From Thiohalocapsa sp. PB-PSB1 (lineage in GTDB: Bacteria; Pseudomonadota; Gammaproteobacteria; Chromatiales; Chromatiaceae), in NCBI GenBank assembly GCA_016745215.1, contig CP050890.1, forward strand, positions 744,001 to 808,000: DNA of 64,000 bases. The letters run 5' to 3'. This document shows positions 27,210 through 36,438 of the stretch, piece after piece. Positions within the stretch are counted from its first letter, which is position 1; every line of letters begins with the position of its first letter. The translations under genes were made by a program, and so were the position numbers. A model generated the notes under the pieces. That model searched no databases and had not been told where the DNA came from. It saw only the letters and a list, made by a program, of their open reading frames with translations.

Positions 27210-27288
27210 AAGGTGTGTCGGCCTGGAGGCCGACACTCCCGGCCGGAGCGGCCATCGCCTGGGAGTGTCGGCCTCCAGGCTGACACCT
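27210..27288. repeat. Long hairpin with doubly palindromic arms
   Basis: AGGTGTGTCGGCCTGGAGGC..CACTCCC pairs with GGGAGTGTCGGCCTCCAGGC..GACACCT over about 28 bases, and each arm is itself palindromic (GTCGGCC..GGCCGAC). No T-tract. It looks like a REP/BIME unit or a protein-binding cruciform between divergent regions. Confidence 0.55.
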
Positions 27289-27630
27289 TATCATCGAAGG
27301 AGAATACATGAAGTCGGCGGGGAACTTGCCGGGCGCAGTGGCATACAGGATCAATGTGCCGCTAGCCCGGTTCCTGTCGCCCAGGCCCTGGCTTATGTTG
27401 CGAAAACGACGGCTGTAGAGGTTGATCAGAGACAGTCCCGGAACGTCTGCACCGATGCACTGGAGAGTTTGTTACCGTACTCCGCAAGACGATATAAGGG
27501 CACCTTGAAAAATTCCTGGTTATAACGGATTCTGTTGACGAGCTGGCGAAATGCCCTGGAAGACTGTCTCCGACTAAGCGATGCTGAAGGTTACAATAAC
27601 GAACTCGACATCTCGCTACCCGGAGACAGC
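27289..27630. other. Interval without a supportable gene
   Basis: A frame crossing 27300-27525 has no recognisable domain. GGGCACCTTGAAAAATTCC (from 27500) has the look of an IS end and may mark the left end of the element that carried the following transposase fragment. Confidence 0.35.
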
Positions 27631-27846
27631 ATGACGACTGTACCTGGTTCTCTCGAGAGAGGATACCGAACCATCCGCTTACCGCTGGCGAAGGACGCCT
27701 ACGAACGCTTCCTGAGCGATAACGCCTATTGCCGAATGCAACTCGATGAGCTGTGTCGGCAGCATTCGGAACTGTTTCCCGCGGGTTGGGAGGAAGGGTA
27801 CGTGTTGTGCGGCAAGACGCCGAGTTCGAGCAAGCAAGGGATATAG
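27631..27846 (+). pseudogene. Transposase-like N-terminal fragment, ended by element B
   Basis: ATG 27631 with CCGGAGACAGC upstream; 71 codons (MTTVPGSLERGYRTIRLPLA..). I associate this start with an IS transposase group but cannot name the family. The stop TAG is supplied by the inserted element B; skipping the element, the frame would continue GI-RCQRVRLVADAVV, which fits an uninterrupted protein. Confidence 0.5.
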
Positions 27847-27945
27847 TCACTCAACATGATAACCAGATATGCCCTTTTGTTTTTGGTGTGTGAGTGCAGG
27901 CCTTAAACGAAAGGGACAGTTTTGATGTCACGTGAGAGGACTATA
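27842..27945 (+). mobile_element. Small TA-target element 'B', copy 2
   Basis: 104 bases, TATAGTCACTCA to GAGAGGACTATA, nearly identical to copies 1 and 3. It interrupts a transposase-like frame; removing it with one TA restores the frame. Confidence 0.8.
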
Positions 27946-28048
27946 CGCTGTCAGCGGGTGCGGCTGGTAGCCGACGCGGTGGTAACTTCTCATTCTCCCC
28001 CGGCAAAATTCTGTTGCTATCTGGAGAAATGCGGATAGACTCAGCGCC

Positions 28049-28325
28049 ATGAGCAAGCCGACGATCAAGCTGCCGGAGATCCCCGAAGCGGAGCAGACAC
28101 CGCTGGTGCAGGCATTGCTGCGGCTGATTGTGGAGCAACAGGAGCGGATTGAGGAGTTGGAAGCCGAGGTCAAGCGGCTAAAGGAGCTCAAGGGCAAGCC
28201 CAAACTGAAGCCGAGCCGGATGGATGCGGAGACCGACAAGGCCGGGGAAGGCGGCACGGAAAAGAAGCCCAAACCCGGCCCGAAACGCGCAAAAACCGGG
28301 GAATTGGAGGTCCTCAAGAGTGCCG
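28049..28325 (+). pseudogene. IS66-like transposase N-terminal fragment
   Basis: ATG 28049; MSKPTIKLPEIPEAEQTPLV, a coiled-coil heptad region (VEQQERIEELEAEVKRLKEL) and a basic Pro/Lys-rich linker are the typical start of IS66-group transposases. Similarity ends near GELEVLKSAE, where the IS4-like element begins; the catalytic domain is lost. Confidence 0.6.
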
Positions 28326-28425
28326 AGTTTCTTCTATTAAAATCAAAAGGGCAAGAGTCATCCTGGAATCGCTTCCAAACCAACTGTCGGCGCGATCGAA
28401 ACGCGCCGTTAAGGCCGAGTCAGAG

Positions 28426-29842
28426 CTAAGCGGCGGCGCCAAGTAGCTTAGATCGATCCGGATCGAGCCTTTCGATGATGAATTTCGCCAGAATAGACCT
28501 CTGGCTCCAATCCAGGAGAAATTCCGGTAGGCTGTGGCGTAACGCCAGGGTGACCACGCGTTCGGATGGTGCCAGACCAGGGCGGATTGTGCGCAACCAG
28601 GAGGCATAAGGATTGCCAAACCAGCCGCGGATGGCATGCTGCCAGATACTGAGCCAACCCTTGGGCAATGCATCCAGCTTGGACGAAGACATGGTAGGCA
28701 TGCAGCTTGCGCTTCACGGCTTGACGGTAAGCCGCCGTTTCTCGGTGCAGGTATTGATCCCCATTACGCCGTTTCAGCGGCTTCATCGCCTTCATCCAGA
28801 AATGGTAGTGGAATGTCCCAAACACGTGGATCGCCTGCTTGAAGGTGACCTCGATCTTGAAACGCAGCCCATAGAGACGAATGATGTCGATGGCATCCAA
28901 TGTGAGGTCTGTCGACATGAGGATGAAACGTCCTCGGTGCGGGTGAATCACAATGACGAAACGCACCAGCTGTCCGGCCGGTCGCCACAGCAGATCATGC
29001 ACGGCATAGCGGAGTATGACCCCTTGTTCGTTATACACGGGGCTCGCTGCTTGCTCGTTCACCAGGCCCTCTTCGAACAACGAGCGCAGCTTGATCTTGC
29101 GGCCATACTTCCGCGGGCGCCCACGCCTACGAGGTTCTGTTGCGTCCTGAACGTAGGGCGTCCAAGCCACGGCATTCGAGCGCACGCGAACCACCAGATG
29201 ATTGCCTTGCGCGAGCAGGCCCTTGACCATCTTCCGACACATGTCATAGCGATCGGCCACGAAGTAGTAGGATTGCTCCATGCCGAGCAGCCCGAGCAGA
29301 GCGATCATCTTGTCCATCAGCGTGCGCTTGTCTCGGTTCGTCTCCACAACGCCCTCATGAATCCGGGCAGTCAGTGGGAGCGCAAAGACGCTCTGTGCCG
29401 CCTGGATCAGAACCGCGACTGCCTGGAACGAATGGCCCATGATGTACTCGGGTTTGGTGTTCGACTCCGACTCCTGATGTAACGACTTCACTGCCGGCAT
29501 CTTTCGGCCCTGCTTGCCGACCTTGATCCCATCGCCCACGAGCACCAACCGACCATTGACCTGAATCACCCCTGGGAACAGCTTCAGGACCACCTTGGTC
29601 CAGATTGCCAATCAGCGGTCCAGCTTCACTGCGCTGCTGTGAAAGCTGTCAAGCAGAGAATCGTAGCACTGCTCCTGCAGGCCAAGGGCGCGCACGATGC
29701 TCGTGACCCCAAGGTTATCCGTGCGCACTGACAGACCGGCGACGCTGACAACGAACCAAAAGAACGTCTGATCGCGGGAAAACGCTGGCCGTAGCAACGA
29801 AATGATCTCCCACCAATAGAACCACAATTGCATGACAAACAC
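28426..29842 (-). pseudogene. IS4-like (DDE) transposase with one stop and one frameshift
   Basis: From 29842, MFVMQLWFYWWEIISLL.. runs to a TGA at 29612-29614, then continues in the same frame (LAIWTKVVLKLFPGVIQVNG). The DDE signs are LVLVGDGIKVGKQG, YYFVADRYD and YGLRFKIEVTFKQ. Near 28610 a frameshift leads to the true C-terminus SWLRTIRPGLAPSERVVTLA..SKLLGAAA ending at 28426. Two lesions make it inactive, although the rest is well preserved, so decay is recent. It cut the IS66-like gene. Confidence 0.75.
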
Positions 29843-29872
29843 CTCGAGTAGAGTCTACACAGGTGCTATAAC

Positions 29873-29976
29873 TAGAGTCACTCAACGCGATAACCAGATA
29901 TGCCCTTTTGTTTTTGGTGTGTGAGTGCTGGCTCTAAACGAAAGGGACAGCTTTGATGTCACGTGAGAGGACTATA
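29873..29976 (+). mobile_element. Small TA-target element 'B', copy 3
   Basis: Same 104-base element in the same direction as copy 2, lying just past the start of the IS4-like gene. Its left end reads TAGAGTC instead of TATAGTC. Copies 2 and 3 bracket the IS66-like and IS4-like remnants, but as independent MITEs, each with TA at its ends. Confidence 0.75.
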
Positions 29977-30140
29977 GATCCTTCCAGGATATCTACCCAT
30001 TGGTTTATCGATATGACGGACATCGGCAGCAGCAACCCCGCCACGACCGTATTTTCACTTGCACGGATGGGGCTGCTTCAAGGAACAGATTGCTGCCAGA
30101 TTGCTGGAGAACTCGGTACTCTCAAGTTATTGAGAAACAC

Positions 30141-30400
30141 ATGAAATACAAAGTCGCTCTTCGAAGGACAGATGAAGGTTTCAGCGTCTCATGCCCGGGG
30201 TTACCTGGCTGTTGGTCACAGAGGCCTTGTTCATAACTCCGACCAACTGATGAGCGGGTGCTTGTGGCGTTTCCGTAAGACCTTGGTTATAAAGATAAAA
30301 TACTGGGGCGTTCGAGGCTAACCCCAAGCCTTGGCCGAGCTTATGAACAAGGCCGTCACAGGGCAACATGGAGCAAGAAGCTCTGGAGAATAGTGCCATC
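30141..30400 (+). pseudogene. HicB-type antitoxin, split by element A copy 4
   Basis: MKYKVALRRTDEGFSVSCPG then LPGCWSQ is the HicB partial-RNase-H start (GFSVSCPGLPGC). The frame is broken at 30222 by element A. Joining the sides at the duplicated GTCACAG restores GCWSQ-GNMEQEALENSAIA, exactly the family pattern. After AIA the sequence diverges, so the C-terminus was lost as well. No HicA partner is recognisable upstream. Confidence 0.75.
30223..30354 (+). mobile_element. Small inverted-repeat element 'A', copy 4
   Basis: GGCCTTGTTCATAACTCC to TTATGAACAAGGCC, 132 bases. A perfect 7-bp duplication GTCACAG lies at 30215-30221 and 30355-30361. The interrupted gene (hicB) can be rebuilt, which proves insertion. 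Confidence 0.9.
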
Positions 30401-30621
30401 GCGTATTTTCCGCTTTTCGTAGTTAATTCTGTTCGCTGCAACGTTCAGATTGTTTCTGAACCCGTCCTCAGCCAAGATTCCGCGCAGGGCTTGAAACAGC
30501 CCCATGACGGTCTAATATTTTTACCCGACTTTAAAACTCATACTCTGGTATTTAATACTGGCTTTTTCGGAAGTTAATCTGACATCCTGATAAATCTGAC
30601 TAAAACTTACAGGTTCCTACT

Positions 30622-31167
30622 ATGAAAGCAATTCGACTCATCACTTGGTTCATTATTCTATTAAGTATTGGGTTACTCTCCCAGACCGCAGCCGCGGCGA
30701 ATGTCAGAATCGGCTCACCCGAGGACTCCAACTGCGGAGATGTGAAAAACTTTCTTGCCGCCATACCCTTTACTCAGGCAGGTTCGTCGCCTCAAGAGGT
30801 AATCGAGAGATTAGCGACAGTCGTCGATCCGATTCATTTCTCGAGATACTGCACTCAGGGAGCCTGTCGTTATGAGGACAGCTTTGCTGAATTCGCCTCT
30901 CAACTATCTCTGGAATCTCTCCTCATCTCCTCGTGGAGCTTCTCCAATGTTAGGGAGTTTTATGGCGCCAACTGGGCCAAAGCGACCTTTAGATTGCGAA
31001 TCACCAACGTTTGCGGTGATGACTCGGGTAATTTCGCGGCCGATTTCCTGTTTTACTGTAATGGTGAAGGGGACAAGTTCACCGAAGTACATACCATTCG
31101 GGATGAATCGCGCTTCAACGACTTCCTGATGGCCACCGAAATCTGCGCGATGGATGTTCTGTACTGA
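30622..31167 (+). CDS. Exported protein of unknown function
   Basis: 181 residues. Signal peptide at 1-25 (MKAIRLITWFIILLSIGLLS, cleavage after TAAA). The mature part has six or more cysteines (NCG, YCTQGACRYE, VCGDD, FYCNG, ICAM), suggesting disulfides and a periplasmic or outer location. The fold is not recognised. It stands alone after element A copy 4 and before the GGTGTCC repeats. Confidence 0.65.
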   Translation: MKAIRLITWFIILLSIGLLSQTAAAANVRIGSPEDSNCGDVKNFLAAIPFTQAGSSPQEVIERLATVVDPIHFSRYCTQGACRYEDSFAEFASQLSLESLLISSWSFSNVREFYGANWAKATFRLRITNVCGDDSGNFAADFLFYCNGEGDKFTEVHTIRDESRFNDFLMATEICAMDVLY

Positions 31168-31195
31168 GATGCAACGGGCTTAAAGCCAGTGACCC

Positions 31196-31396
31196 TTTAA
31201 GCGGTATAGGACACCAGCGGTATAGGACACCCACATTTCAGCGGGGCGGAGCAGCGGTATAGGACACCCACATTTCAGCGGGGCGGAGAGTGGGTGTCCT
31301 TTTCTGTGTCCTTTTCTATGGGTGGGTGTCCTTTTCTGTGGGTGCTTTTCTGTGGGTGCTTTTCTGTGGGTGTTTCTGTGCATTTCTGTGCACTTT
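31196..31396. repeat. GGACACCCAC / GTGGGTGTCC tandem repeats
   Basis: A unit of about 47 bases (GCGGTATAGGACACCCACAT then TTCAGCGGGGCGGAG) is repeated twice, followed by GTGGGTGTCCTTTTCTGTG and several GGGTG(C/T)TTTTCTGT copies. The array runs straight into the truncated IS1634 gene, so it appears to have replaced its 3' end. Confidence 0.6.
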
Positions 31397-32380
31397 CTCC
31401 AACTTGCTCAACCGCCCCTTGGGTGTCCCGACGAGGTAGCGCACCGGTGTGTCAGCGCCACGCATCGCGGCGAGACTGTCCTCGGTCGGGATACCGCGGT
31501 CCATGATCCAAATGCGCTCGGCCTTGCCGTACTGCTGTTCGATCTTGGCGAGGAAGTCCTCCAACGTGGTCTTGTCGCTGGTGTTACCCGGCAGGACCTC
31601 GTAGGCCAGGGGAAAGCCCTCCGGGGTCACGATCAGGGCGATGACAACCTGGACGCAATCGGGGCGCTTGTCACGACTGTAGCCGTACTTGCGTTTGCCG
31701 TACTCCGGAGGCTCGCTTTCGAAATAGGTGCTGGTCAGATCGTAGAGCAGCACATCGAAGCGGACATCGAACAGCATCCGCCAGCGCTCCTGCAGAGAGG
31801 AGAATAGCGCCTTGTTGTGCGCCAGCAGCTTGTCCAGACAGCGATAAAGGGTCTGGCTTTGGGCGATGGCGAAGTCCTCGCCGAGCAGATCTCCCATGGC
31901 GCTGCGATCGAACCAATCGCGGTGCAATCGCCACTCGCTGCCCGGATCAATGAGCCGATAGGCGACCAGGGTTTTCAGCACGTTCAGCCAGCGCGTCCCC
32001 TTGCGACTCGGGGGCAGATGAGGCTGCCAGAAAGCATCCAAACGAAGCTGACCCCAAAGCTCGCAAGCGAGCCAGTACGCACTCCATTGACGCGGCCGGT
32101 GCAATTGCAACCCGCTCAACCTGACCTGCACCACATCGCAATCCAGCGTGGGTGCTGTGCGATCTTCCGGAAACAACGCCACTTGCGTTGGTGCCCCCTC
32201 GTCCTCGTCGAGCACCTCGATCGCCTTGCACCACGACGCCTTCTGCGAATCGTTGATCTCCCCGAGGTAGAGCACTTGGTGTTGCACTACACGCCCGTCG
32301 GCGACGCGGCGGTTCTCAACGATACTCCAGTACCGGTGTTGCTTGCCGTCTTTGAAGCGGTTTTTCGAGCGCAGAAACAT
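31397..32380 (-). pseudogene. IS1634-family transposase, C-terminus missing
   Basis: Starts at ATG 32380 (MFLRSKNRFKDGKQHRYWSI). IS1634 marks are RRVADGRVVQHQVLYLGEI, LYDLTSTYFE (first DDE Asp), GYSRDKRPDCVQVVIALIV and WIMDRGIP (second Asp). At GRLSKLEK it leaves the family and reads into the GTGGGTGTCC repeats, so the last Glu region is lost. Normal members are about 550 residues; this has about 328. Confidence 0.8.
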
Positions 32381-33072
32381 GCCGATAGTATCGGCAAATA
32401 AGGGACGTGGTAGTCGTTAATCTACACCACCTCCCGCCAATGAAAGCATCACTTACCACCCAAGAAATATTCTAAAATTCAATCCGATAGACCGCTTGGA
32501 TTTTGGTGGTCCTGGGCGGACCTGCGTAGATCAAGTGTTTCCACATCCCTAACTGCTTCGAAACAACGACCTAGGTCGGCACTACACGCGACTGCGCACA
32601 CCTCGGCTCAGCAAAATCAGGGATTTGCAGGACGAAACGGCTTGGATTTCGCCGAAATCCCGACCGAATAGTCGAAGTCGGGCTAACGACCCACTGATTC
32701 TCGCCCCAACACACCTCTTGGCGCGTAGAAACCATGTGCGTCTATAGGTTGCGTTAAGCCCGCTCAGTCGTGCATACTCCGTGCCGTTCGGTTGGATTTC
32801 CTATCCTTATTATCCTTCTCAAGGGCGACTGCGCAGGGAGATTGAGGAGGCGCCCGTGGAGACCCGCTCGATCGAGACACGGCTGCTTATCGCGATCCAT
32901 CGCCAGAGCATCTAAATCATCAGCACCGTCGGCGCCGTTTTCGGGCTGTTCTGGCTTGCTGACGACCTGTTCAAATAGTCGCCCCCGCGAGCGTTTGCCG
33001 CATCCGACGCGCTGCCTGCCTGTTTCGGGTATCCTTCGGGCGCATGGTCAGGCCATCAATCTACGCCCAAGC
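32381..33072. other. Interval before the methyltransferase operon
   Basis: No convincing gene. An in-frame extension of the methyltransferase back to 32770 is low-complexity Arg/Ser-rich and was not accepted. The promoter of the operon should be in this stretch, but no clear -35/-10 pair can be named. Confidence 0.4.
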
Positions 33073-34341
33073 ATGCTCGCATTTCGCAAATACGTCAGAG
33101 ACCTAGAAGCACTGGCGCGGGCCGATAGCCTGAGTCCCGGCGCGGCGAGCGTCTTGGCTGCGCTGAACGGACAGCCGGCGATCGAGCTTCGAAGGGCGGT
33201 CTCATTGGCCAAGCGGCGGGAGGCAGGTGCCTTCTTCACGCCTCCCCACGTCGTTGCGACCGTACGTTCGCGCCTCAGGGGGACGTTGAGCCATACTTCG
33301 GTCATCCTCGACCCGGCCTGCGGCGCAGGCGATCTACTGCTTGCGGCGGCGCTTGAGCTGCCGCCGGAGTCGAGTCTGGATGCCCGCATCCGGTCGTGGG
33401 GGCGGCGGCTTCAGGGCCTTGATCTGCATAGCGAGTTCATCGATGCCGCCCGTGCCCGAATCCTGATTCTCGCGAGGTCCCTCTCCAGCGACTCTCCGTC
33501 GCCGGCGGATTCCCCCGCTTCCTTGCTGAACGGTCTGCGCGTCGGCTCCGGCTTGGAGGAGGGGCACTATCCTGCCGCTACCCACATCGTCATGAACCCG
33601 CCGTTCGGCCAGGTGCCGGCGCCGCTTGATCTGCCATGGGCAACCGGCATGATCAATCGCGCGGCGCTCTTTATCTGGACGGCGATCACCGGCATGCGGC
33701 CGTCCGCGCGCCTCGTCGCCGTCATCCCCGATGTCCTGCGAAGCGGCACCAGATATCGGCGCTTTCGCAGCGCGATCCGTGCATGCGGGGACTTGTCCTT
33801 CCCCGTTGTCCACGACCGGTTCGACGAGGCGACCGACGTTCACACCGCGCTGCTGGATTTCGTCCGCCGGTCGCAGCCTGCCGTCGGCCTGTCCTCCGAA
33901 GTCGCATCCCAGCGAGCGATCGTTGGCGATCTGTTTGCGGTCAAAGTCGGGCCGCTGGTGCCGTTCCGGCATACGGACGGCGATGTTCCACGTCTCCCCT
34001 ATCTTCACCCGGGAAACTGTCCTCGTTGGGGTACCTTGGATAGTGTCTCCGAAACGCGGGCGTTTTCAGGTACGACATTCGCAGCCCCCTTCGTCGTCGT
34101 GAGACGGACGTCGAGACCCGAGGATCGGTACCGAGCGGTTCCAACACTGATCGTCAACGGCCCGCAAACGTTTGCGATCGAGAACCATCTGCTCGTGGCG
34201 ATCCCAAGGGACAAGAGCCTTTCCCGCTGCAAGCAGCTCGTCGCCCTCCTTCGTCGTCCGGCCAGCAGTCTATGGCTCAATGAGACCATCCGATGCCGAC
34301 ATCTGACGGTTGCTGCCGTTGCTGGAATCCCCTGGGAATAG
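33073..34341 (+). CDS. N6-adenine-type DNA methyltransferase, first gene of a four-gene coupled operon
   Basis: 422 residues from ATG 33073 (MLAFRKYVRDLE); no strong ribosome-binding site, but upstream codons look non-coding. SAM motif I is ILDPACGAGDLLLAAALE (from about D80) and the catalytic motif IV is NPPF at 175-178, both typical of gamma-class/type I-like N6 methylases. The segment AGAFFTPPHVV before motif I matches the FxTP entry motif. The C-terminal 200 residues may hold target recognition. No restriction endonuclease follows; only three bases separate its stop from the next gene. Confidence 0.85.
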   Translation: MLAFRKYVRDLEALARADSLSPGAASVLAALNGQPAIELRRAVSLAKRREAGAFFTPPHVVATVRSRLRGTLSHTSVILDPACGAGDLLLAAALELPPESSLDARIRSWGRRLQGLDLHSEFIDAARARILILARSLSSDSPSPADSPASLLNGLRVGSGLEEGHYPAATHIVMNPPFGQVPAPLDLPWATGMINRAALFIWTAITGMRPSARLVAVIPDVLRSGTRYRRFRSAIRACGDLSFPVVHDRFDEATDVHTALLDFVRRSQPAVGLSSEVASQRAIVGDLFAVKVGPLVPFRHTDGDVPRLPYLHPGNCPRWGTLDSVSETRAFSGTTFAAPFVVVRRTSRPEDRYRAVPTLIVNGPQTFAIENHLLVAIPRDKSLSRCKQLVALLRRPASSLWLNETIRCRHLTVAAVAGIPWE

Positions 34342-34344
34342 CCC

Positions 34345-36438
34345 ATGACGCAAGAAGAACGCACAGCCCATCTGGAGTTTTCGCCCAGCATCCTCGCCCG
34401 CCTCGGCGAGGAGCTGAATGCCAATCCCGAGCATGGGCTCATCGAGCTGATCAAGAACAGCTACGACGCCGATGCGCTCCATTGCACGGTGACCTTGGAT
34501 GCTACGGATTCGCCCGGCGGAACCATCACCGTTGTCGATGACGGTGACGGCATGGACCACGAAGGGATCACCCAAGGCTGGCTGTTGCTGGGCCGTTCAC
34601 GCAAAGACCCAAGCAAGAAGACCAGGCGCGGTAGGACGCCCGCGGGAGATAAGGGGCTCGGGCGACTGGCTGCCCTGCGCCTCGGGGAGATCGCCGAGTT
34701 GAAGACCCGGCACATCGGTTCACCGGAGATTACGCGCTCGGTCGAGCTACGATGGCGCGATTTCGCAACTGCGGATAGCGTCGGCACCGTCCCACTCCCC
34801 ATCAATATCCAAGAGACGCCGGACCGATCACCCGGCACCCGCGTCCGCCTCTGCAAGCTGCATGAAAAGCTCGGACGCGTTGTCGTGAAGCGGCTGGCGC
34901 GCATGATGCTGTTGCTTGCCGACCCATTCGGAGACGATCCCTCCGGGTTTCAGCCGCAACTGGAGGTCCCGGCCTTCCGGGACCTGGAGCGACTGGTCAA
35001 GTCCCGCTATTTCGAGGATGCCGAATTCCAATTGACCGCCAGACTCGACGACGCCGGGCAAATCTCCGCGGAGCTGAAGGACTGGCGGGGCCAAACCCTG
35101 TTCCTGGGCAATCACGAGGAGGTGGCAAGGCCCGACCACAAGACGCGCGGGTATCGCGCACCCAAGGCGAGGTTCGACCTCTGGGTATACCTCCTCTCCG
35201 CGACCGAATTCTCGACGCGGCGTACGAGTCTGGGTGCGGTGAAGGAATGGCTCTCGCACTTCGGCGGCGTGCACCTTTACCAAGACGTACTGCGCGTAAC
35301 ACCCTATGGGGACCCGGGGAACGATTGGCTCGATATGAACCTCAAGCGTTCGCGAGACCCCGAGCTGCGTCCCTCTACAAACACCTCGATCGGCCGGGTT
35401 CGCATCGTCGGCGATCAGCAAGTCTTGGTACAGAAGACCGATCGTACCGGCTTCATAGAGACCGATGCCTTCCGGGAGCTACGGGAGTTTGCCCAAGACG
35501 CACTCGACTGGATGCATGATCGCCGTCTTGAAATGCGAGAGCGCAAGCGATCAAGGGATCGGCAGCAGACACCTATAGTCTCGGAGAAGCGGAAACAAAA
35601 GCTTCGAGATGCGATTGAAGGGCTTCCCGCAAACGAGAAGGCGAATGTAAGCCAGGCGTTTGATCGATACGAAAGGGCTCACCTACAGCAGGTCAAACGG
35701 CTCACCGAGGAGGTGCAGCTCTATCGCACTCTTGCAACCGCCGGGATCAGCGCAGCGACCTTGGCGCACGAATCCGAGGGTGGCAGCCTCAAGCGGATCG
35801 CCATGACTGCCAACCTGCTTGATCGTCGCCTGCAGGAAGACCTGCAGCCGGCGACTTATACGCAACGATATGAGGCGCACTTGGCGCGCCTTAAGGAGTC
35901 TCTGCAAGGGCTTGGCGTCTTAGGTACGGCGACCTTGCGACTATTGGAGCATCAGAAGCGACGCCAAGGAAAGGTTTACCCCTATGCGGTGATTCGCGAG
36001 GTGTTTGCCACCTACCAGCCCTTTCTCGAGAACAGAGGGATCGACTACGACCTCCAGTTTGCCAACGGCGAACCATTCCTCTTCGGAAGCGAGGCGGCCT
36101 TGGAGTCGATCGTCACCAATCTGCTTAACAATAGTACGGTAGCCTTCGATCAGGTCCAGCGAGATCGCAGGCGTATCTTGGTTCGCACCGCGATTGATGA
36201 CAAACTGTTGATGCGCATGGTGTTCGCAGACAATGGCTCAGGAATTCAGGATATTCCGCTCAAGGATATCTGGCTGCCCGGCAAGACGACGAAGCGGGCG
36301 GGCACCGGGTTGGGATTGACCATCGTTCGCGATGCGGTTTCGGACCTTTCCGGTCGGGTGACGGCAGAGGTAAATGGGGAGCTCGGAGGCGCATCGTTTA
36401 CCATTGAAGTGACATTGGAGGGCGTCGAACATGCTTAG
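34345..36438 (+). CDS. Protein with two GHKL ATPase domains (Hsp90/MutL-like plus histidine-kinase-like)
   Basis: 697 residues. N-terminal GHKL: LIELIKNSYDADA (Asn38), DDGDGMD (65-71) and the GDKGLGRLAA lid loop (101-110). A middle alpha/beta segment (about 200-400) and a charged helical stretch (about 420-480) follow. At H475 the sequence ATLAHESEGGSLKRI resembles an H-box. The C-terminal kinase ATPase has LLNNSTVAF (N-box, Asn595), FADNGSG (Asp629) and GTGLGLTIV (653-661). No membrane segment, so it is a cytoplasmic sensor. The stop overlaps the next start by 8 bases. Phosphotransfer to the receiver protein is inferred. Confidence 0.85.
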   Translation: MTQEERTAHLEFSPSILARLGEELNANPEHGLIELIKNSYDADALHCTVTLDATDSPGGTITVVDDGDGMDHEGITQGWLLLGRSRKDPSKKTRRGRTPAGDKGLGRLAALRLGEIAELKTRHIGSPEITRSVELRWRDFATADSVGTVPLPINIQETPDRSPGTRVRLCKLHEKLGRVVVKRLARMMLLLADPFGDDPSGFQPQLEVPAFRDLERLVKSRYFEDAEFQLTARLDDAGQISAELKDWRGQTLFLGNHEEVARPDHKTRGYRAPKARFDLWVYLLSATEFSTRRTSLGAVKEWLSHFGGVHLYQDVLRVTPYGDPGNDWLDMNLKRSRDPELRPSTNTSIGRVRIVGDQQVLVQKTDRTGFIETDAFRELREFAQDALDWMHDRRLEMRERKRSRDRQQTPIVSEKRKQKLRDAIEGLPANEKANVSQAFDRYERAHLQQVKRLTEEVQLYRTLATAGISAATLAHESEGGSLKRIAMTANLLDRRLQEDLQPATYTQRYEAHLARLKESLQGLGVLGTATLRLLEHQKRRQGKVYPYAVIREVFATYQPFLENRGIDYDLQFANGEPFLFGSEAALESIVTNLLNNSTVAFDQVQRDRRRILVRTAIDDKLLMRMVFADNGSGIQDIPLKDIWLPGKTTKRAGTGLGLTIVRDAVSDLSGRVTAEVNGELGGASFTIEVTLEGVEHA

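Noticed and set aside
27842..29976. Composite transposon bounded by two direct copies of element B
   Set aside because: A third copy stands alone at 1148 and the empty site shows that B moves by itself as a TA-target MITE.
31316..31396. C-terminal Lys/His/Pro-rich tail of the IS1634 transposase
   Set aside because: These codons are the GTGGGTGTCC repeat array read in reverse, not protein sequence of the family.
32770..33072. N-terminal extension of the methyltransferase by 101 codons
   Set aside because: The extension is Arg/Ser/Pro-rich without any family match, and a normal methylase start (MLAFRKY) follows.
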